Below are positions 15,563 through 24,929 of a stretch of DNA of 54,821 nt, one piece after another. Origin of the DNA: DAOPZJ01 sp964587625 (GTDB taxonomy: Bacteria > Bacillota > Clostridia > Oscillospirales > JAKOTC01); contig CAZPLU010000017.1 of the NCBI GenBank assembly GCA_964587625.1, forward strand, positions 1-54,821, written 5' to 3'. Position numbers and translations under genes: made by a program. Each line of letters starts with the position of its first letter. Within the stretch, counting starts at the first letter, position 1. The notes below the pieces were generated by a model, which ran no database searches, was not told the DNA's origin, and was given only the letters and a program-made list of their open reading frames with translations.

Positions 15563-18058
15563 TCATAATCTCCCGACGGTCAACGCTTCCCGAACCACGA
15601 CCGTCTCCCCGAATTCATATTCCCCGTCCTTGTAAACGGCTTTCACCGCTTTTCCGTCGACCGTTACCCTGTCTCCGGCAATTTTGGCACGCAATTTTTT
15701 CAACGGCAATTCCCCGCCCAAAATCGTGAGTTCCAGCGCGTTTTCGGTGATTTTTACCGTGCCCCAAGCCGAATCCACGCTCCAAATACAACGGAATTCG
15801 GGCAGTTCGTCAATCGGCTCAAACCCGATCATCCCCTTTGGCATATCGAACGAAAACCCCGAGATCAGCGGGATGAACGCATAAACCGCCATCGAGCGGG
15901 CGTAGTTGTTGCCGCACTCGATCTCGTTATAGGGGTTGCGCTTTTTCCCGTCGTATTTTGCGCGCACCGCCCGCACCATCTCAAGCGCCTGTTTTTTCAG
16001 CCCGCGCCTGTACAGCAGCCCCGCGGCGGCGTATTCGAAGCCGTGCATGGTCTCCTGGCAGTAGGGGATCGGGATCGCGGGTTTCTCGGCGCCCTCGGGA
16101 TAGGCGCAGATGACGGTGCCGCCCTCGTCGTTGAGCGAATACAGCCGGAACGGGTTGTAAAACTCCCGCACCGAGGGCTTGAAATTATTCTGATAGAGGT
16201 TTTCAAGCGAAATCCGCACATGGTCGGGGTCGAACAAATCGCCCAGCCCGCAGATGTCGGCGTGCCACTGACCCAGCAGTTGGTCGATCGCGCAGCCGTC
16301 GCCGATCTGGTATTTGATCTGCCCGGCCTCGTCGTTCCAATATTTTTCGCGGGCATCCGGGTACGGGTCGAGGAGGCGTTCGTCGCACAGGTCGATTTTT
16401 TGCTGATAATATTTCCCGTTGAACAGTTCCCCGGTCTTTTTCCTGCCGCTCTCGTACACCGCGAGATATTCTTTCGCTTTTTCCGGCTCGCCGAGGTATT
16501 CCGCCATCTCGGCCCCGGCTTTTAAAGCCGCCAAATAAAAACCCTGCAGCCACGACGACGGTCCGAACAGCTCCATGTCGAGCGTGTGGTGCTGGCGGCC
16601 CTCCAGCATTCCGTCCTTGTCCAAATCCCAGCGGTCGAGGTTTTCGGGGTTCCACGCGTATTCGAGCGACTTTTTGACCTTGGGCCAAAGCCCTCTGAGC
16701 CAGTCGTCGTCGCCGCAGAGTTTCCAGTCGCGCCGGACCTTGAGCACGCCGCCGAACTGCCCGTCGGCGCAGGCGCGGAACACATGGATATTGCCGAGCG
16801 GCAGCATCAGCCGAAACTGCATCTCCCCCGTCGGCATCAGGTTATGGGCATAATCCAGGTCGCGCATCGACCGCTCGAGTTTGGGGAACAAAAACGGTAG
16901 CGCGTAGGCGTAATTCCACACATGGGTGCAGCTGCCCTCACAGCTCCCGACATCGGAAAACACGCCCTCCCAGCCGTAGAACTCGCCGTTTTCAAGCCGC
17001 AGCACCGTCGGCGCTTTCAGCACCGAGAGGGTCGCCGAGATCGCCTCAAGCACCTCGGGCGGCAGAGTGGAATCGGAAAGCGCCTTTTGAAACTTTTTGC
17101 TCTCTGAACGAAGCCGCTCCCAATTTTTCAGGCAGTAAGAAGCGCAGTCGGCCGCGCCGGAAAACAGTTTTGCGTAATAGTTTTTCCACTTGGTGTCCCA
17201 CGGAACGTCGCCTTCGGCAAGCGAGAGCGGCGGCGTGGTTCTGCCGGTCACGGGGTAATACCAGCTCAATACGAACCGCACGGTTTTGCGCTCATCCGGC
17301 TTGATAAAAACCCGCGCCTCGACGGCGGCGGTGTCGAATTGCCCGGGCGTGTCGTAATCGCGCGGCGGCAAGACCGCTTTTTCGGTCATCTCGCGCCAAA
17401 AGGTCTCCTGGGCGTCGCTCCAACCCCCCCGATAACGATAACGCTGAATACAAGCGTTCTCGCAGTCGGTCTCGAAACACAATTCGCCCGCGCCCGTCAG
17501 CAGCGCACCCTTTCGGTTTTCAAGGACTTTGTTCACGCCGTTTTCGGCGGGATTTGCCACGCTGAAACACACGCCGTATTCGAGTTCCGAACCGGTCGTG
17601 TTATGAATCTCGATCTCGAAAAACGCCGCCGGAATCGAGCTGTCGGCGTCGTTTAGCGGAATGAACGGATTGAACGCGGTCAGTTTCACCTGCGCGGGAA
17701 AATGCGGGTCGGAAAACGCGAGTTCGGCGAACGGAAAATTGCCCTCGAATTCGCAGGACTTGAAATGCGGAAAGCCCGCCATGCTCTGGTTTTCGGGTCC
17801 GGTTCCCCCAAACGGCTCGTCGGCGCGCCCGATGTAAGTGCCGTACAGATCGCCGTTCAAAATCCGCGCATCCAGAATTTTACCATCCTTGAGCGCGCGC
17901 ACCGCGAAATGCGAGCAGCCGTTGACCGAGCCCTTGGCGGGCTTGTTGAAAATCTCCCAGTCGATCAAGCGTCCGTTGCCCGCGAGGCCGACGCACCCGC
18001 TGCCGATACCGCCGAGCGGAAAAGAGATCAGTTGTGTGTATTCGCCGCTGTATTTCAT
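15563..18058 (-). CDS. GH116 family glycoside hydrolase
   Basis: 831 residues from the ATG at 18058 (GGGAAAGG upstream); the frame is open further upstream but that part lies over the end of the URO-D gene. The N-terminal beta-sandwich starts FPLGGIGSGCVGL and LIDWEIFNKP, as in bile-acid beta-glucosidase (GBA2) relatives. The C-terminal (alpha/alpha)6 barrel carries the expected retaining pair: nucleophile E374 in SCEGSCTH and acid/base D494 in HTLDMELFGPSSW, by alignment from memory with GBA2 and archaeal GH116. No signal peptide, so cytoplasmic; it would act on imported beta-glucosides or beta-xylosides. It is the second gene of the operon started by the URO-D-like gene. Confidence 0.88.
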   Translation of the reverse strand: MKYSGEYTQLISFPLGGIGSGCVGLAGNGRLIDWEIFNKPAKGSVNGCSHFAVRALKDGKILDARILNGDLYGTYIGRADEPFGGTGPENQSMAGFPHFKSCEFEGNFPFAELAFSDPHFPAQVKLTAFNPFIPLNDADSSIPAAFFEIEIHNTTGSELEYGVCFSVANPAENGVNKVLENRKGALLTGAGELCFETDCENACIQRYRYRGGWSDAQETFWREMTEKAVLPPRDYDTPGQFDTAAVEARVFIKPDERKTVRFVLSWYYPVTGRTTPPLSLAEGDVPWDTKWKNYYAKLFSGAADCASYCLKNWERLRSESKKFQKALSDSTLPPEVLEAISATLSVLKAPTVLRLENGEFYGWEGVFSDVGSCEGSCTHVWNYAYALPFLFPKLERSMRDLDYAHNLMPTGEMQFRLMLPLGNIHVFRACADGQFGGVLKVRRDWKLCGDDDWLRGLWPKVKKSLEYAWNPENLDRWDLDKDGMLEGRQHHTLDMELFGPSSWLQGFYLAALKAGAEMAEYLGEPEKAKEYLAVYESGRKKTGELFNGKYYQQKIDLCDERLLDPYPDAREKYWNDEAGQIKYQIGDGCAIDQLLGQWHADICGLGDLFDPDHVRISLENLYQNNFKPSVREFYNPFRLYSLNDEGGTVICAYPEGAEKPAIPIPYCQETMHGFEYAAAGLLYRRGLKKQALEMVRAVRAKYDGKKRNPYNEIECGNNYARSMAVYAFIPLISGFSFDMPKGMIGFEPIDELPEFRCIWSVDSAWGTVKITENALELTILGGELPLKKLRAKIAGDRVTVDGKAVKAVYKDGEYEFGETVVVREALTVGRL

Positions 18059-18087
18059 GAATGAATGCCTTTCCCAAAAAAGTGGTA

Positions 18088-19095
18088 TTATTGCTCCCGA
18101 AACGCCTTCAGCATCGCCACGATGTTCTCGCAGGGCACGTCGCCCGGCACGGCGTGGGTCGGAGACGCGATGTACCCGCCGCCCGGCTTCATCACGCGGA
18201 TGATTCTTTTTACCTCGGCGGTCACTTCTTCGGGGGTCGCGTACGGCAGCAGCCGCTGGGTAGAAATCGCGCCCCAAAATGCCAGTTTATCGCCGTATTT
18301 TTTCTTGACCGCCCCGATGTCGTAGATCTCGGGCTGAAAGGTCTGGTGGCAGGTCAGGCCGATCTCGATCAAATCGGGGTACACCTGTTCGATGTCGCCG
18401 CAGGAGTGCTGCACGACGAAACGGCCGGCCTTGCGCACCCGGCTATACATTTTTTCAAGGCACGGCTTGATGAATTTGCGCCAAAGCGCCGGCCCCATAA
18501 TCAGCCCCCTCTGCTGCCCCCAGTCATCGCCGAAAAAAACCGCGTCGACCGGGTATTCGAGAATAATATCGATCAGTTTCAAGTTAAAATCACAGATCGC
18601 CCCGAACAGCGCCGCGGCGAATTTCGGTTCGCCCGCCAGGTAGGCGAGTCCGTCCTCCAGCCCGCACAGCGTCCAGTAGCGCTCGAAGGTCGAAAAGCCG
18701 ATCCCGGCGAACGAAAACCGATCCCCCGCCTGTTCCGTGACCCGTTTCGCCACGGCGCGCATTTTGGCGGCGGCGACCGCCGGCGGATTCCAGTATTTCA
18801 TGTCCGGCTCGGGGAACACGTGGTTCGCCACGACGCCGATGTCCTTGTCCGCGCCGCTGCGATCCCAAATCACGCCGAAATCGTCGATAAAATGTTCGGG
18901 GTTTCCCGCCATCGGGCGCGGCTCCCCGGCGTATTCGCCGCCGAAAATCATGTCGGGCAGCAACGCTTTCAATTTTTCCTCGCCCATGTAAGCGACCATT
19001 TTGTCGCGCTCCTGATGCGTAAAATCGCAAAAACACGGCACGACATCCGTTTCTTGATGCGACAGCGCCGCACAAACCAGTTCTTTTCCTGTCAT
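18088..19095 (-). CDS. Uroporphyrinogen decarboxylase (URO-D) fold protein, first paralogue
   Basis: 335 residues. MTGKELVCAALSHQETDVVPCF is the standard URO-D superfamily start, DAVFFGDDWGQQRGLIMGP the substrate-site region, and FVVQHSCGDIEQVYPDLIEIG holds the H-x-C zinc pair used by MtaA/CmuA-type methyltransferases. True HemE features (FAGAPFT) are absent, so a methyltransferase or other role is likelier than haem synthesis. Located 29 bases before the GH116 gene in one transcript and divergent from a second paralogue. Ribosome site GGGGTGGA. Possible substrate: methylated sugar or glycoside aglycone; this is inference from position. Confidence 0.82.
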   Translation of the reverse strand: MTGKELVCAALSHQETDVVPCFCDFTHQERDKMVAYMGEEKLKALLPDMIFGGEYAGEPRPMAGNPEHFIDDFGVIWDRSGADKDIGVVANHVFPEPDMKYWNPPAVAAAKMRAVAKRVTEQAGDRFSFAGIGFSTFERYWTLCGLEDGLAYLAGEPKFAAALFGAICDFNLKLIDIILEYPVDAVFFGDDWGQQRGLIMGPALWRKFIKPCLEKMYSRVRKAGRFVVQHSCGDIEQVYPDLIEIGLTCHQTFQPEIYDIGAVKKKYGDKLAFWGAISTQRLLPYATPEEVTAEVKRIIRVMKPGGGYIASPTHAVPGDVPCENIVAMLKAFREQ

Positions 19096-19164
19096 AGATC
19101 CACCCCATTTAACGTAATTCGGAATTCAGAGTTCGGAATACGGATTTCTTTTCTATCCGCCCGC

Positions 19165-19194
19165 ATTATACCACACGCATTGTTCGATTACAAT
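19165..19194 (-). promoter_or_regulatory. Promoter of the URO-D/GH116 operon with overlapping inverted repeat
   Basis: Minus strand TTGTAA (19193-19188), 17-base spacer, TATAAT (19170-19165). An inverted repeat ATTGT-TCGATT-ACAAT (19179-19194) covers the -35, placed as a repressor site would be. Confidence 0.65.
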
Positions 19195-19253
19195 TTACTT
19201 TTTTGAATATAAAAATCAGTTTCCAGCTTTCGATTTCCCAATTTCCAATCACC

Positions 19254-19282
19254 GTGTTATAATTACATTGTAATTATAACAC
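19254..19282. promoter_or_regulatory. Perfect palindromic operator before the second URO-D gene
   Basis: Perfect 12-bp inverted repeat GTGTTATAATTA / TAATTATAACAC with a 5-base centre (CATTG). It overlaps a TATAAT -10 at 19258-19263 and ends 21 bases before the ATG at 19304. The length and symmetry fit a GntR- or LacI-type repressor site. No regulator gene lies next to it. Confidence 0.75.
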
Positions 19283-19303
19283 TTTTACCGGAGGTAAAAA
19301 TCT

Positions 19304-20392
19304 ATGACCCACAGAGAACGTTTCAACGCCGCCGTCAATCACCGCGCGCCCGACCGGGTGCCGCAAGACCTCGCGGGCTGTCCGCAGACCCTGGTGATGA
19401 CCGAGGCGACCACAAATCAACTCCGTAAACTTTTAAATATTTCGGGCAACTATACCGGAACCGGTCTCTACGACGATCGGATATTGGAGGCGCTCGACAC
19501 CGACACCCGGCTGACCGGCGGCTTCCCGACGCCCCAAAGCCCGCATTCTAAAAAGACCCCCGACGGCTTTATCGACGAATGGGGCATCCGTTACGCCGAA
19601 ATCGGCGGGCATTTCGAGATCGTCGGAAACCCGCTGCGCGACCTGCCGCTCGAACGGGTAAAAGAATATTACTACCCATCCGCCGATGACATCCCCCAAA
19701 GCGTCTTCGACGGCTACGCCGCCCACGCCAAAGACCTTTACGAAAACACCGATTATGCCGTCATCACCCAGCACCCGTGCTACGGCGTGTTTGAGACGGG
19801 CTGCTGGATGTTCGGCTTCGACGATTTTTTATACCGCCTCGCCGCCGAGCCCGAGACGGTCGAGTGGTTTTTTGAGCGCATCTGGCAGTACCAAAAACGC
19901 CTGATCGAGCGCTATTATTCGGCCCTCGGCGCTTACATCGACGCCACCACGAGCGGCGACGACTTCGGCACCCAGCGCGGCATGTTCATGTCGGTGGTGA
20001 TGTTCCGCGAGATGGTGATGCCGTTTTTCACCGAGCGCATCCGCTATACCAAGACCTTCACCAACGCCAAATTCCAGCACCACACCTGCGGCTCGGTGTT
20101 CCAGCTGATCCCGACGCTGATCGAATGCGGGGTCGAGATTTTAAACCCCATCCAACCCAACGCCTACCTGATGGAACCCGAGCGGCTCAAGGCCGAATAC
20201 GGCAAATCCGTCAGTTTTTGGGGCGGCGTCGACACACAGGAATTGCTGCCGAACGGCACGCCGGAGCAGGTGCGCGAAAAATGCGCCGAACTGCGCGAAT
20301 TGTTTGCCGACGGCGGTTATATCCTGTCCCCCGCGCACTGCATTCAAGAAGACGTTCCGGTCGAAAACCTGACTTCCGTATATCGATATTAA
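19304..20392 (+). CDS. URO-D fold protein, second paralogue
   Basis: 362 residues. Starts MTHRERFNAAVNHRAPDRVPQDL. Substrate-site region GAYIDATTSGDDFGTQRGMFM and the zinc-type motif FQHHTCGSVFQLIPTLIECGVE; ends YILSPAHCIQEDVPVENL. It is only distantly similar to the divergent paralogue at 18088-19095. A GGAGG site precedes the ATG. The stop lies three bases from the stop of the convergent GHL6-like hydrolase with no terminator between. Role unknown; the operator and hydrolase neighbours suggest induction by a carbohydrate. Confidence 0.82.
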   Translation: MTHRERFNAAVNHRAPDRVPQDLAGCPQTLVMTEATTNQLRKLLNISGNYTGTGLYDDRILEALDTDTRLTGGFPTPQSPHSKKTPDGFIDEWGIRYAEIGGHFEIVGNPLRDLPLERVKEYYYPSADDIPQSVFDGYAAHAKDLYENTDYAVITQHPCYGVFETGCWMFGFDDFLYRLAAEPETVEWFFERIWQYQKRLIERYYSALGAYIDATTSGDDFGTQRGMFMSVVMFREMVMPFFTERIRYTKTFTNAKFQHHTCGSVFQLIPTLIECGVEILNPIQPNAYLMEPERLKAEYGKSVSFWGGVDTQELLPNGTPEQVREKCAELRELFADGGYILSPAHCIQEDVPVENLTSVYRY

Positions 20393-20395
20393 CCG

Positions 20396-22447
20396 TCATT
20401 CGATGACGATGGTTCGGCCGCTTTCAAGCGTCGGGATCGTGATGATCGTCTCGCTTTGCGTGATGATAAACGGAAGCGGAATATTTTCCGGCACACAATA
20501 GACCTTTTCCGCCTTTTTCGCGACGCGCACTCTGATATTATGCATCGGGATCGGATCGGTCAAAAACGATTTTAAAAGATCAAACCGCGAACCGCTGACG
20601 TTGACCAAATGCAAAATCCACTGTTCGCCCCGCGTTCTCAAACTGACATGCGGACAGACCGGTGCTTCCGCCCGCACAGCGCTTTTACAATAGGCGTCCA
20701 GCGTGTTTTGAACCAATTTTAAAAGCCACGGCGAGCCGGTCGCATAAAAAGACGAAAAGACCTCCGGCGCAAAATAAACGCAGATCCCTTTCCCGAACGG
20801 ATGGATCACAACGGCGGGGCATTCCGATCGCTTCGCCGGATGCGCGTGCTGATGATAGACGTGGCGGTCGACGGACGATTCAAACGGCGGCTCCGCCAAA
20901 GACGCGCCGCGCTCCGCATCGGCATATATCGCCGTCCGCACCGCCCCGGTATTCGCCTTATGTATTAAAATCGGGCTACAGGGGATTCCGCGGCCGAGTT
21001 TCTCACCGAGATCGCAGAGATAATCGACCGAAAACTCGGAGTCCTTGCGCGCGTCGGCTCCAAGCACATCGGCCAGCCGAAAGTGATCGAGACGACCGCC
21101 GTCTTCCCGATAAAGCCCGACCGGTCCGGAGGCGATCAATACGCCTCCGCCGTTCACGAAATCCCGGACCGCCCCGGCGGTTCGCTCGTCCAGGCAAGCC
21201 GCTCCGGCCAAAATCGCCGTATGATACCCCCGCGCGTTTTGGCAAAAGGCCGTTTCCGACAGCACGTCGAAATGGCGGCCGCTCTCCAGCAGCATCTTCA
21301 CCGCGCCCGCCGGGGAATTCGGATAACCGTTATCGGAAAAAACCCCGCTCCATTGGGACAGCTTGCGTGTGTTCAAAGAATCGATCACGGCGATGTCGGG
21401 CACGCTTTCGGCGTTAATAAGCCACGGCTCCAGCGCCCGCACCTGGTCGTATGCGTTTTTGATATGCGCCAGCACGCTTTGATTCACGCTCGAAGCGAAT
21501 TCGCCCGACGGATAAGGCACATGGTTGACGGCGCACCCGGCGCCGTTTGCGGTGATCAGCCGCACGACGGTCTCCATGCTCGGTTTGGGCAAAATGCTCC
21601 AATCCCCCCAGCTGCCCAGTTCATACGGCGTGCTCATCATCACCGGCATCCCGCGCGAACCCGCCCATTTCACCCGAAGCAGCCCGTCGCAAAAATCCGG
21701 CGCGTGAAATTCCGTCGACAAAAAATCCGCCTTACAGTCGGACTCGTTTTCCAAGCGGGGATTCCCCGAGCCGTTCCATAAAATTTTCACCTCCCGCGTC
21801 TCCCGGATCATACGGGTTAACCCCTCCAGCAGCCGTGTTCTCGATTCGTGTAAAAATTCGTTGAAATCACGGAGCGGTTCGGTCCCCCGCTTGAATTTGT
21901 CCGGCAGCGCGTAACCGTACCGCTTTTCAAAGCGCTCTTTGCAATACGGACAATGGCAGGTGTCGGGGCTGAAATAGGTGATGTCCAAAAAAATCCCTTT
22001 TACCCCGTACCGGCGCAGCAGATCGGCGACCCGTTGCTTTAAAATCCCGAAGTACGGGCTGTTCGGGCACAGGATTTTGTAATAATCATACGCGATCGCC
22101 GGTTCGCCGGCGCTGTTGAGCATCCGGTATTGCGGGTATTGTCCGCCGAGTTTATCGTCCAGCAGGACGTTGAAGTAGGTGTAGATGTCCACCCCGTATT
22201 TCTGCCCCGCCGCGAGGGCCCGTTCGAGATAATCGCTTTTGACGGCGGCGTTTCTTCCGACCAGATCGGACTCATAATAAGCGCACCCGTAGGCGTCTTT
22301 GCCGATAAAAACGAGCGTCTGTATACCCGCTTCCGCCGACGCCCTGACATATTCCGCCGGATCAAACGGGATGTCGTCATGGCATTCGCCGACCTGAAAA
22401 TCGAGCAATCCGCAGCGCAAATGCCCGTTTTGCATTTTTTGATACAT
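20396..22447 (-). CDS. Putative glycoside hydrolase, GHL6-like TIM barrel with a trimerisation-type domain
   Basis: 683 residues from the ATG at 22447 (GGGGGAACA upstream). The frame is open to 22921 but the extra 158 codons lie over the divergent sigma factor and its promoter. Residues about 15-360 form a barrel with GIQTLVFIGKDAYGCAYYESD, GVKGIFLDITYFSPDTCHCPYCKE (a C-x-C-x2-C cluster, often seen in GHL6-type proteins) and VKILWNGSGNP. Residues about 380-560 contain AILAGAACLDERTAGAVRDFVNGGGVLIASGP, as in the class-I glutamine amidotransferase-like GH42 trimerisation domain. No signal peptide. Activity has not been shown for the group as far as I know. Confidence 0.76.
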   Translation of the reverse strand: MYQKMQNGHLRCGLLDFQVGECHDDIPFDPAEYVRASAEAGIQTLVFIGKDAYGCAYYESDLVGRNAAVKSDYLERALAAGQKYGVDIYTYFNVLLDDKLGGQYPQYRMLNSAGEPAIAYDYYKILCPNSPYFGILKQRVADLLRRYGVKGIFLDITYFSPDTCHCPYCKERFEKRYGYALPDKFKRGTEPLRDFNEFLHESRTRLLEGLTRMIRETREVKILWNGSGNPRLENESDCKADFLSTEFHAPDFCDGLLRVKWAGSRGMPVMMSTPYELGSWGDWSILPKPSMETVVRLITANGAGCAVNHVPYPSGEFASSVNQSVLAHIKNAYDQVRALEPWLINAESVPDIAVIDSLNTRKLSQWSGVFSDNGYPNSPAGAVKMLLESGRHFDVLSETAFCQNARGYHTAILAGAACLDERTAGAVRDFVNGGGVLIASGPVGLYREDGGRLDHFRLADVLGADARKDSEFSVDYLCDLGEKLGRGIPCSPILIHKANTGAVRTAIYADAERGASLAEPPFESSVDRHVYHQHAHPAKRSECPAVVIHPFGKGICVYFAPEVFSSFYATGSPWLLKLVQNTLDAYCKSAVRAEAPVCPHVSLRTRGEQWILHLVNVSGSRFDLLKSFLTDPIPMHNIRVRVAKKAEKVYCVPENIPLPFIITQSETIITIPTLESGRTIVIE

Positions 22448-22601
22448 ATTGTTCCCCCGACGACCTTTTTTGATAAAACACTCTCCGTTTCCCTTGCGGT
22501 TATTATACCGGTTTTTACCCGTAAAAGCAAATGCGGGACGGATATCCCGCGCAAACGGCCAACGGGTGAACGATCGCCGAATGAAACTTTTTAATTGATT
22601 T

Positions 22602-22630
22602 TGTAAGAAAACCGCCCGTTCGTTCGTATT
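22602..22630 (+). promoter_or_regulatory. Candidate ECF-type promoter for the sigma factor operon
   Basis: TGTAAG (22602-22607), 17 bases, CGTATT (22625-22630): the TGAAAC/CGTA style used by many Firmicute ECF sigma factors, 19 bases before the ATG. Would imply autoregulation. No good sigma-A match is visible at this place. Confidence 0.45.
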
Positions 22631-22648
22631 AGAGTCGGAGGTGAGTGG

Positions 22649-23155
22649 ATGCAGATCGGGTTCACGGAAATTGAGCAGGCGTTCGAGACCTACTCGGAAT
22701 TGATCTACCGGGTTTGTTTTATCTATCTCAAACACCAAGCCGATGCGGAGGATGCGGCCGCGGACACCTTCATACGGCTGATGGAGAGCAAGAAGACGTT
22801 TGAGAGCGACGAACACCTCAAAGCGTGGCTGATCGTCACGGCGAGGAACCTGTGCAAGGATCGCCTGTCCCACTGGTGGCGCAAAAAACGCGCCTGCAGT
22901 GAAACACTCGAATTTGCCCAAGCGCCCTCCGAGGACACCGAGACCCTTGCGGTTTTGATGGAATTGCCGGTCAAATACCGCGAGGCGCTGTCACTTTTTT
23001 ACCTGATGGGCTACAGCGGTGGGGAAACCGCCAAAATTTTAGGCGTCGGCTCCTCGGCGCTGTATACCCGGCTCAGCCGCGGCCGCGAGTTGCTGCGGAA
23101 AGCCCTCGGCGAGGGACTTGAATGCGCGTGCCGCATCGAAAACCCGCCTGAATAA
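22649..23155 (+). CDS. ECF-type RNA polymerase sigma factor
   Basis: 168 residues. Region 2: FETYSELIYRVCFIYLKHQADAEDAAADTFIRLME, followed by HLKAWLIVTARNLCKDRLSH. Region 4: LPVKYREALSLFYLMGYSGGETAKILGVGSSALYTRLSRGRELL. Normal length for the family. A GGAGGTGA ribosome site precedes the ATG. The putative anti-sigma factor follows 39 bases downstream, as is usual for ECF pairs. Confidence 0.93.
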   Translation: MQIGFTEIEQAFETYSELIYRVCFIYLKHQADAEDAAADTFIRLMESKKTFESDEHLKAWLIVTARNLCKDRLSHWWRKKRACSETLEFAQAPSEDTETLAVLMELPVKYREALSLFYLMGYSGGETAKILGVGSSALYTRLSRGRELLRKALGEGLECACRIENPPE

Positions 23156-23194
23156 CTGATTCCCGGCTATAAACAGATGAAAGGAAGCAATGAT

Positions 23195-24898
23195 ATGAAC
23201 CATTTGAACCGTAACGATCAAAAAGTCGAGCGGGCGCTTACATGCGTGACCCTCTCGCAGGACGCAAAATATCGGATCAAAAACAAAATCAACGGCGCGT
23301 CTTCCCGCGCGCAAAGGCGTTCCGGCAAAAAACACTCCTCGGCGGCGGTAATCGCCGTCACGCTGGTCTCCCTGCTCGTGATCACGGCGGCCGCCGTCGG
23401 CGGGCTCTCGCTGTTCAACGCCATTTACGGCGACAACGCCGATGTCGTGACTCCCTACGGCATTGCCATCGGCACCGCCGCGCAAAACAAAGACGTGCTG
23501 TTGACCCTGCATGAATCGGTCGCCGACGAATACGCCACCGCCTATATCTTCTCGGTCAAAGGGCTGACCGACGCGGGAAAAGCGCTTGTCGCGTCCAACG
23601 TCCTCGATCCCAACGCGGATGAAATTGTCTTCAGCCAGACAAACAGAGGGAAAACTGTTGTTCATACGGTTATAATCAATAATTATACGACCACTTCCGT
23701 CGAGAGAACGCCGCCGGAAGAAAATGCCGATTGTCAGTTGTACGAATTGCTTCAGAAAAAAAATCCCGACGGGGATTATCTGTATTTCGATATCGGACTG
23801 CGGCGCAATGACGTCGTGTATAACGCCGAAAACAACGCCTCCTATGTCATCATCCCGATTGAATCCCTGCGCGAAGAGAGTCGCGAATATTACGCCTTAT
23901 ATGTCATCACCGCGGAAACGCATCAACTCACACTGACCTTTGGCGATCTGGAGTTGCCTTTGCCCGAAGCGACAATCCAAATCCCCGGTAGGGAAATTCG
24001 AATAAACGGTTATATTCAGGACTATTTCCTGACCGAAGAGGGTATGTCCAAAATCATGTCCGATTATCCCATCAGCGCCATGTTGACACCTTTGGGCTTA
24101 TATGTAAACGATAATCGGACCAGATCGCTGATGTACCAATACGCAGCGTTGGTTTTTCAGGACGGCGGCGAAAAAGAACTGAGCGGCATTTCGAACGACA
24201 AAACCGGAATCGTGAGTTGGAAACCCCGGCATTTTTCTAACTTTTATCGGGGCGCGGTCTATTTGTTCAATGAGATTATGGACGTTCAAACCGTCAAATC
24301 CCTGTTGTTTTACAACGAAATTGAATTCCCGTTCGACGGAAACGCGCCGTTTGTCCGTTCTTCCGGCAGAACGCTGAACCTCGAAAACCCCAAAGCGCAA
24401 CTATGGGATCTCGCCGAACAAATTAAAAATTATGTCGATGAAATTTGTCCGTGCGCCTGGATGGTAACAAACCCCCATTTAACGGATCCGTATGAATTCA
24501 CCGGCTGGTTCGGGGTGAATTACGTCAGCGATGACGTCGTGAATTTTTATCGGATGAGACAGGATGACAGCAAAGACGCCATCTTCACCGTCTCCCTGAC
24601 CGAAATGGCGGGCGGAACGCTCGAAGACGAAGCCCGCGCCATGGTCGAAAAAATGAATGCCCAGCTTTATGCCCGCGGATTTGAAAACAATCTGGCTTTT
24701 ACCGTGGCGGATGGCGGCGCTTGCAACGGCGCGGATGTTTTGGTCGTCGAATGCGGCGAATCCCTGCCGGGGCTTTATAAACGCTGCATCTTCGCGCTGT
24801 ATGAGGGAAAGCTGCTGACCATCGCATATGACGGCTATACCGGGCAGCCGACCGACTACGCGTTCGACGCGTTGTTGGAGCTGATCACTTTCAATTGA
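23195..24898 (+). CDS. Single-span membrane protein, putative anti-sigma factor with large external domain
   Basis: 567 residues from the ATG at 23195 (AAAGGAAG upstream; an ATG at 23177 is weaker). The first 45 residues are charged and cytoplasmic (LNRNDQKVERALTCVTLSQDAKYRIKNKI), then one membrane helix at about 50-72 (AVIAVTLVSLLVITAAAVGG), then about 490 extracellular residues that I cannot assign to a family. The layout matches DUF4179-like anti-sigma proteins encoded after ECF factors. The external domain is far longer than needed for a simple anti-sigma protein and may sense a cell-envelope signal. Confidence 0.72.
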   Translation: MNHLNRNDQKVERALTCVTLSQDAKYRIKNKINGASSRAQRRSGKKHSSAAVIAVTLVSLLVITAAAVGGLSLFNAIYGDNADVVTPYGIAIGTAAQNKDVLLTLHESVADEYATAYIFSVKGLTDAGKALVASNVLDPNADEIVFSQTNRGKTVVHTVIINNYTTTSVERTPPEENADCQLYELLQKKNPDGDYLYFDIGLRRNDVVYNAENNASYVIIPIESLREESREYYALYVITAETHQLTLTFGDLELPLPEATIQIPGREIRINGYIQDYFLTEEGMSKIMSDYPISAMLTPLGLYVNDNRTRSLMYQYAALVFQDGGEKELSGISNDKTGIVSWKPRHFSNFYRGAVYLFNEIMDVQTVKSLLFYNEIEFPFDGNAPFVRSSGRTLNLENPKAQLWDLAEQIKNYVDEICPCAWMVTNPHLTDPYEFTGWFGVNYVSDDVVNFYRMRQDDSKDAIFTVSLTEMAGGTLEDEARAMVEKMNAQLYARGFENNLAFTVADGGACNGADVLVVECGESLPGLYKRCIFALYEGKLLTIAYDGYTGQPTDYAFDALLELITFN

Positions 24899-24929
24899 CC
24901 CCCTCCAACGCGTCGCTTCAAAGGAGCCG

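Noticed and set aside
18059..18277. N-terminal extension of the GH116 protein
   Set aside because: Arg-rich translation of the opposite-frame URO-D gene end; the conserved fold starts at the ATG at 18058.
22448..22921. N-terminal extension of the GHL6-like protein
   Set aside because: The extra frame is the complement of the ECF sigma factor gene; a clear ribosome site precedes the ATG at 22447.
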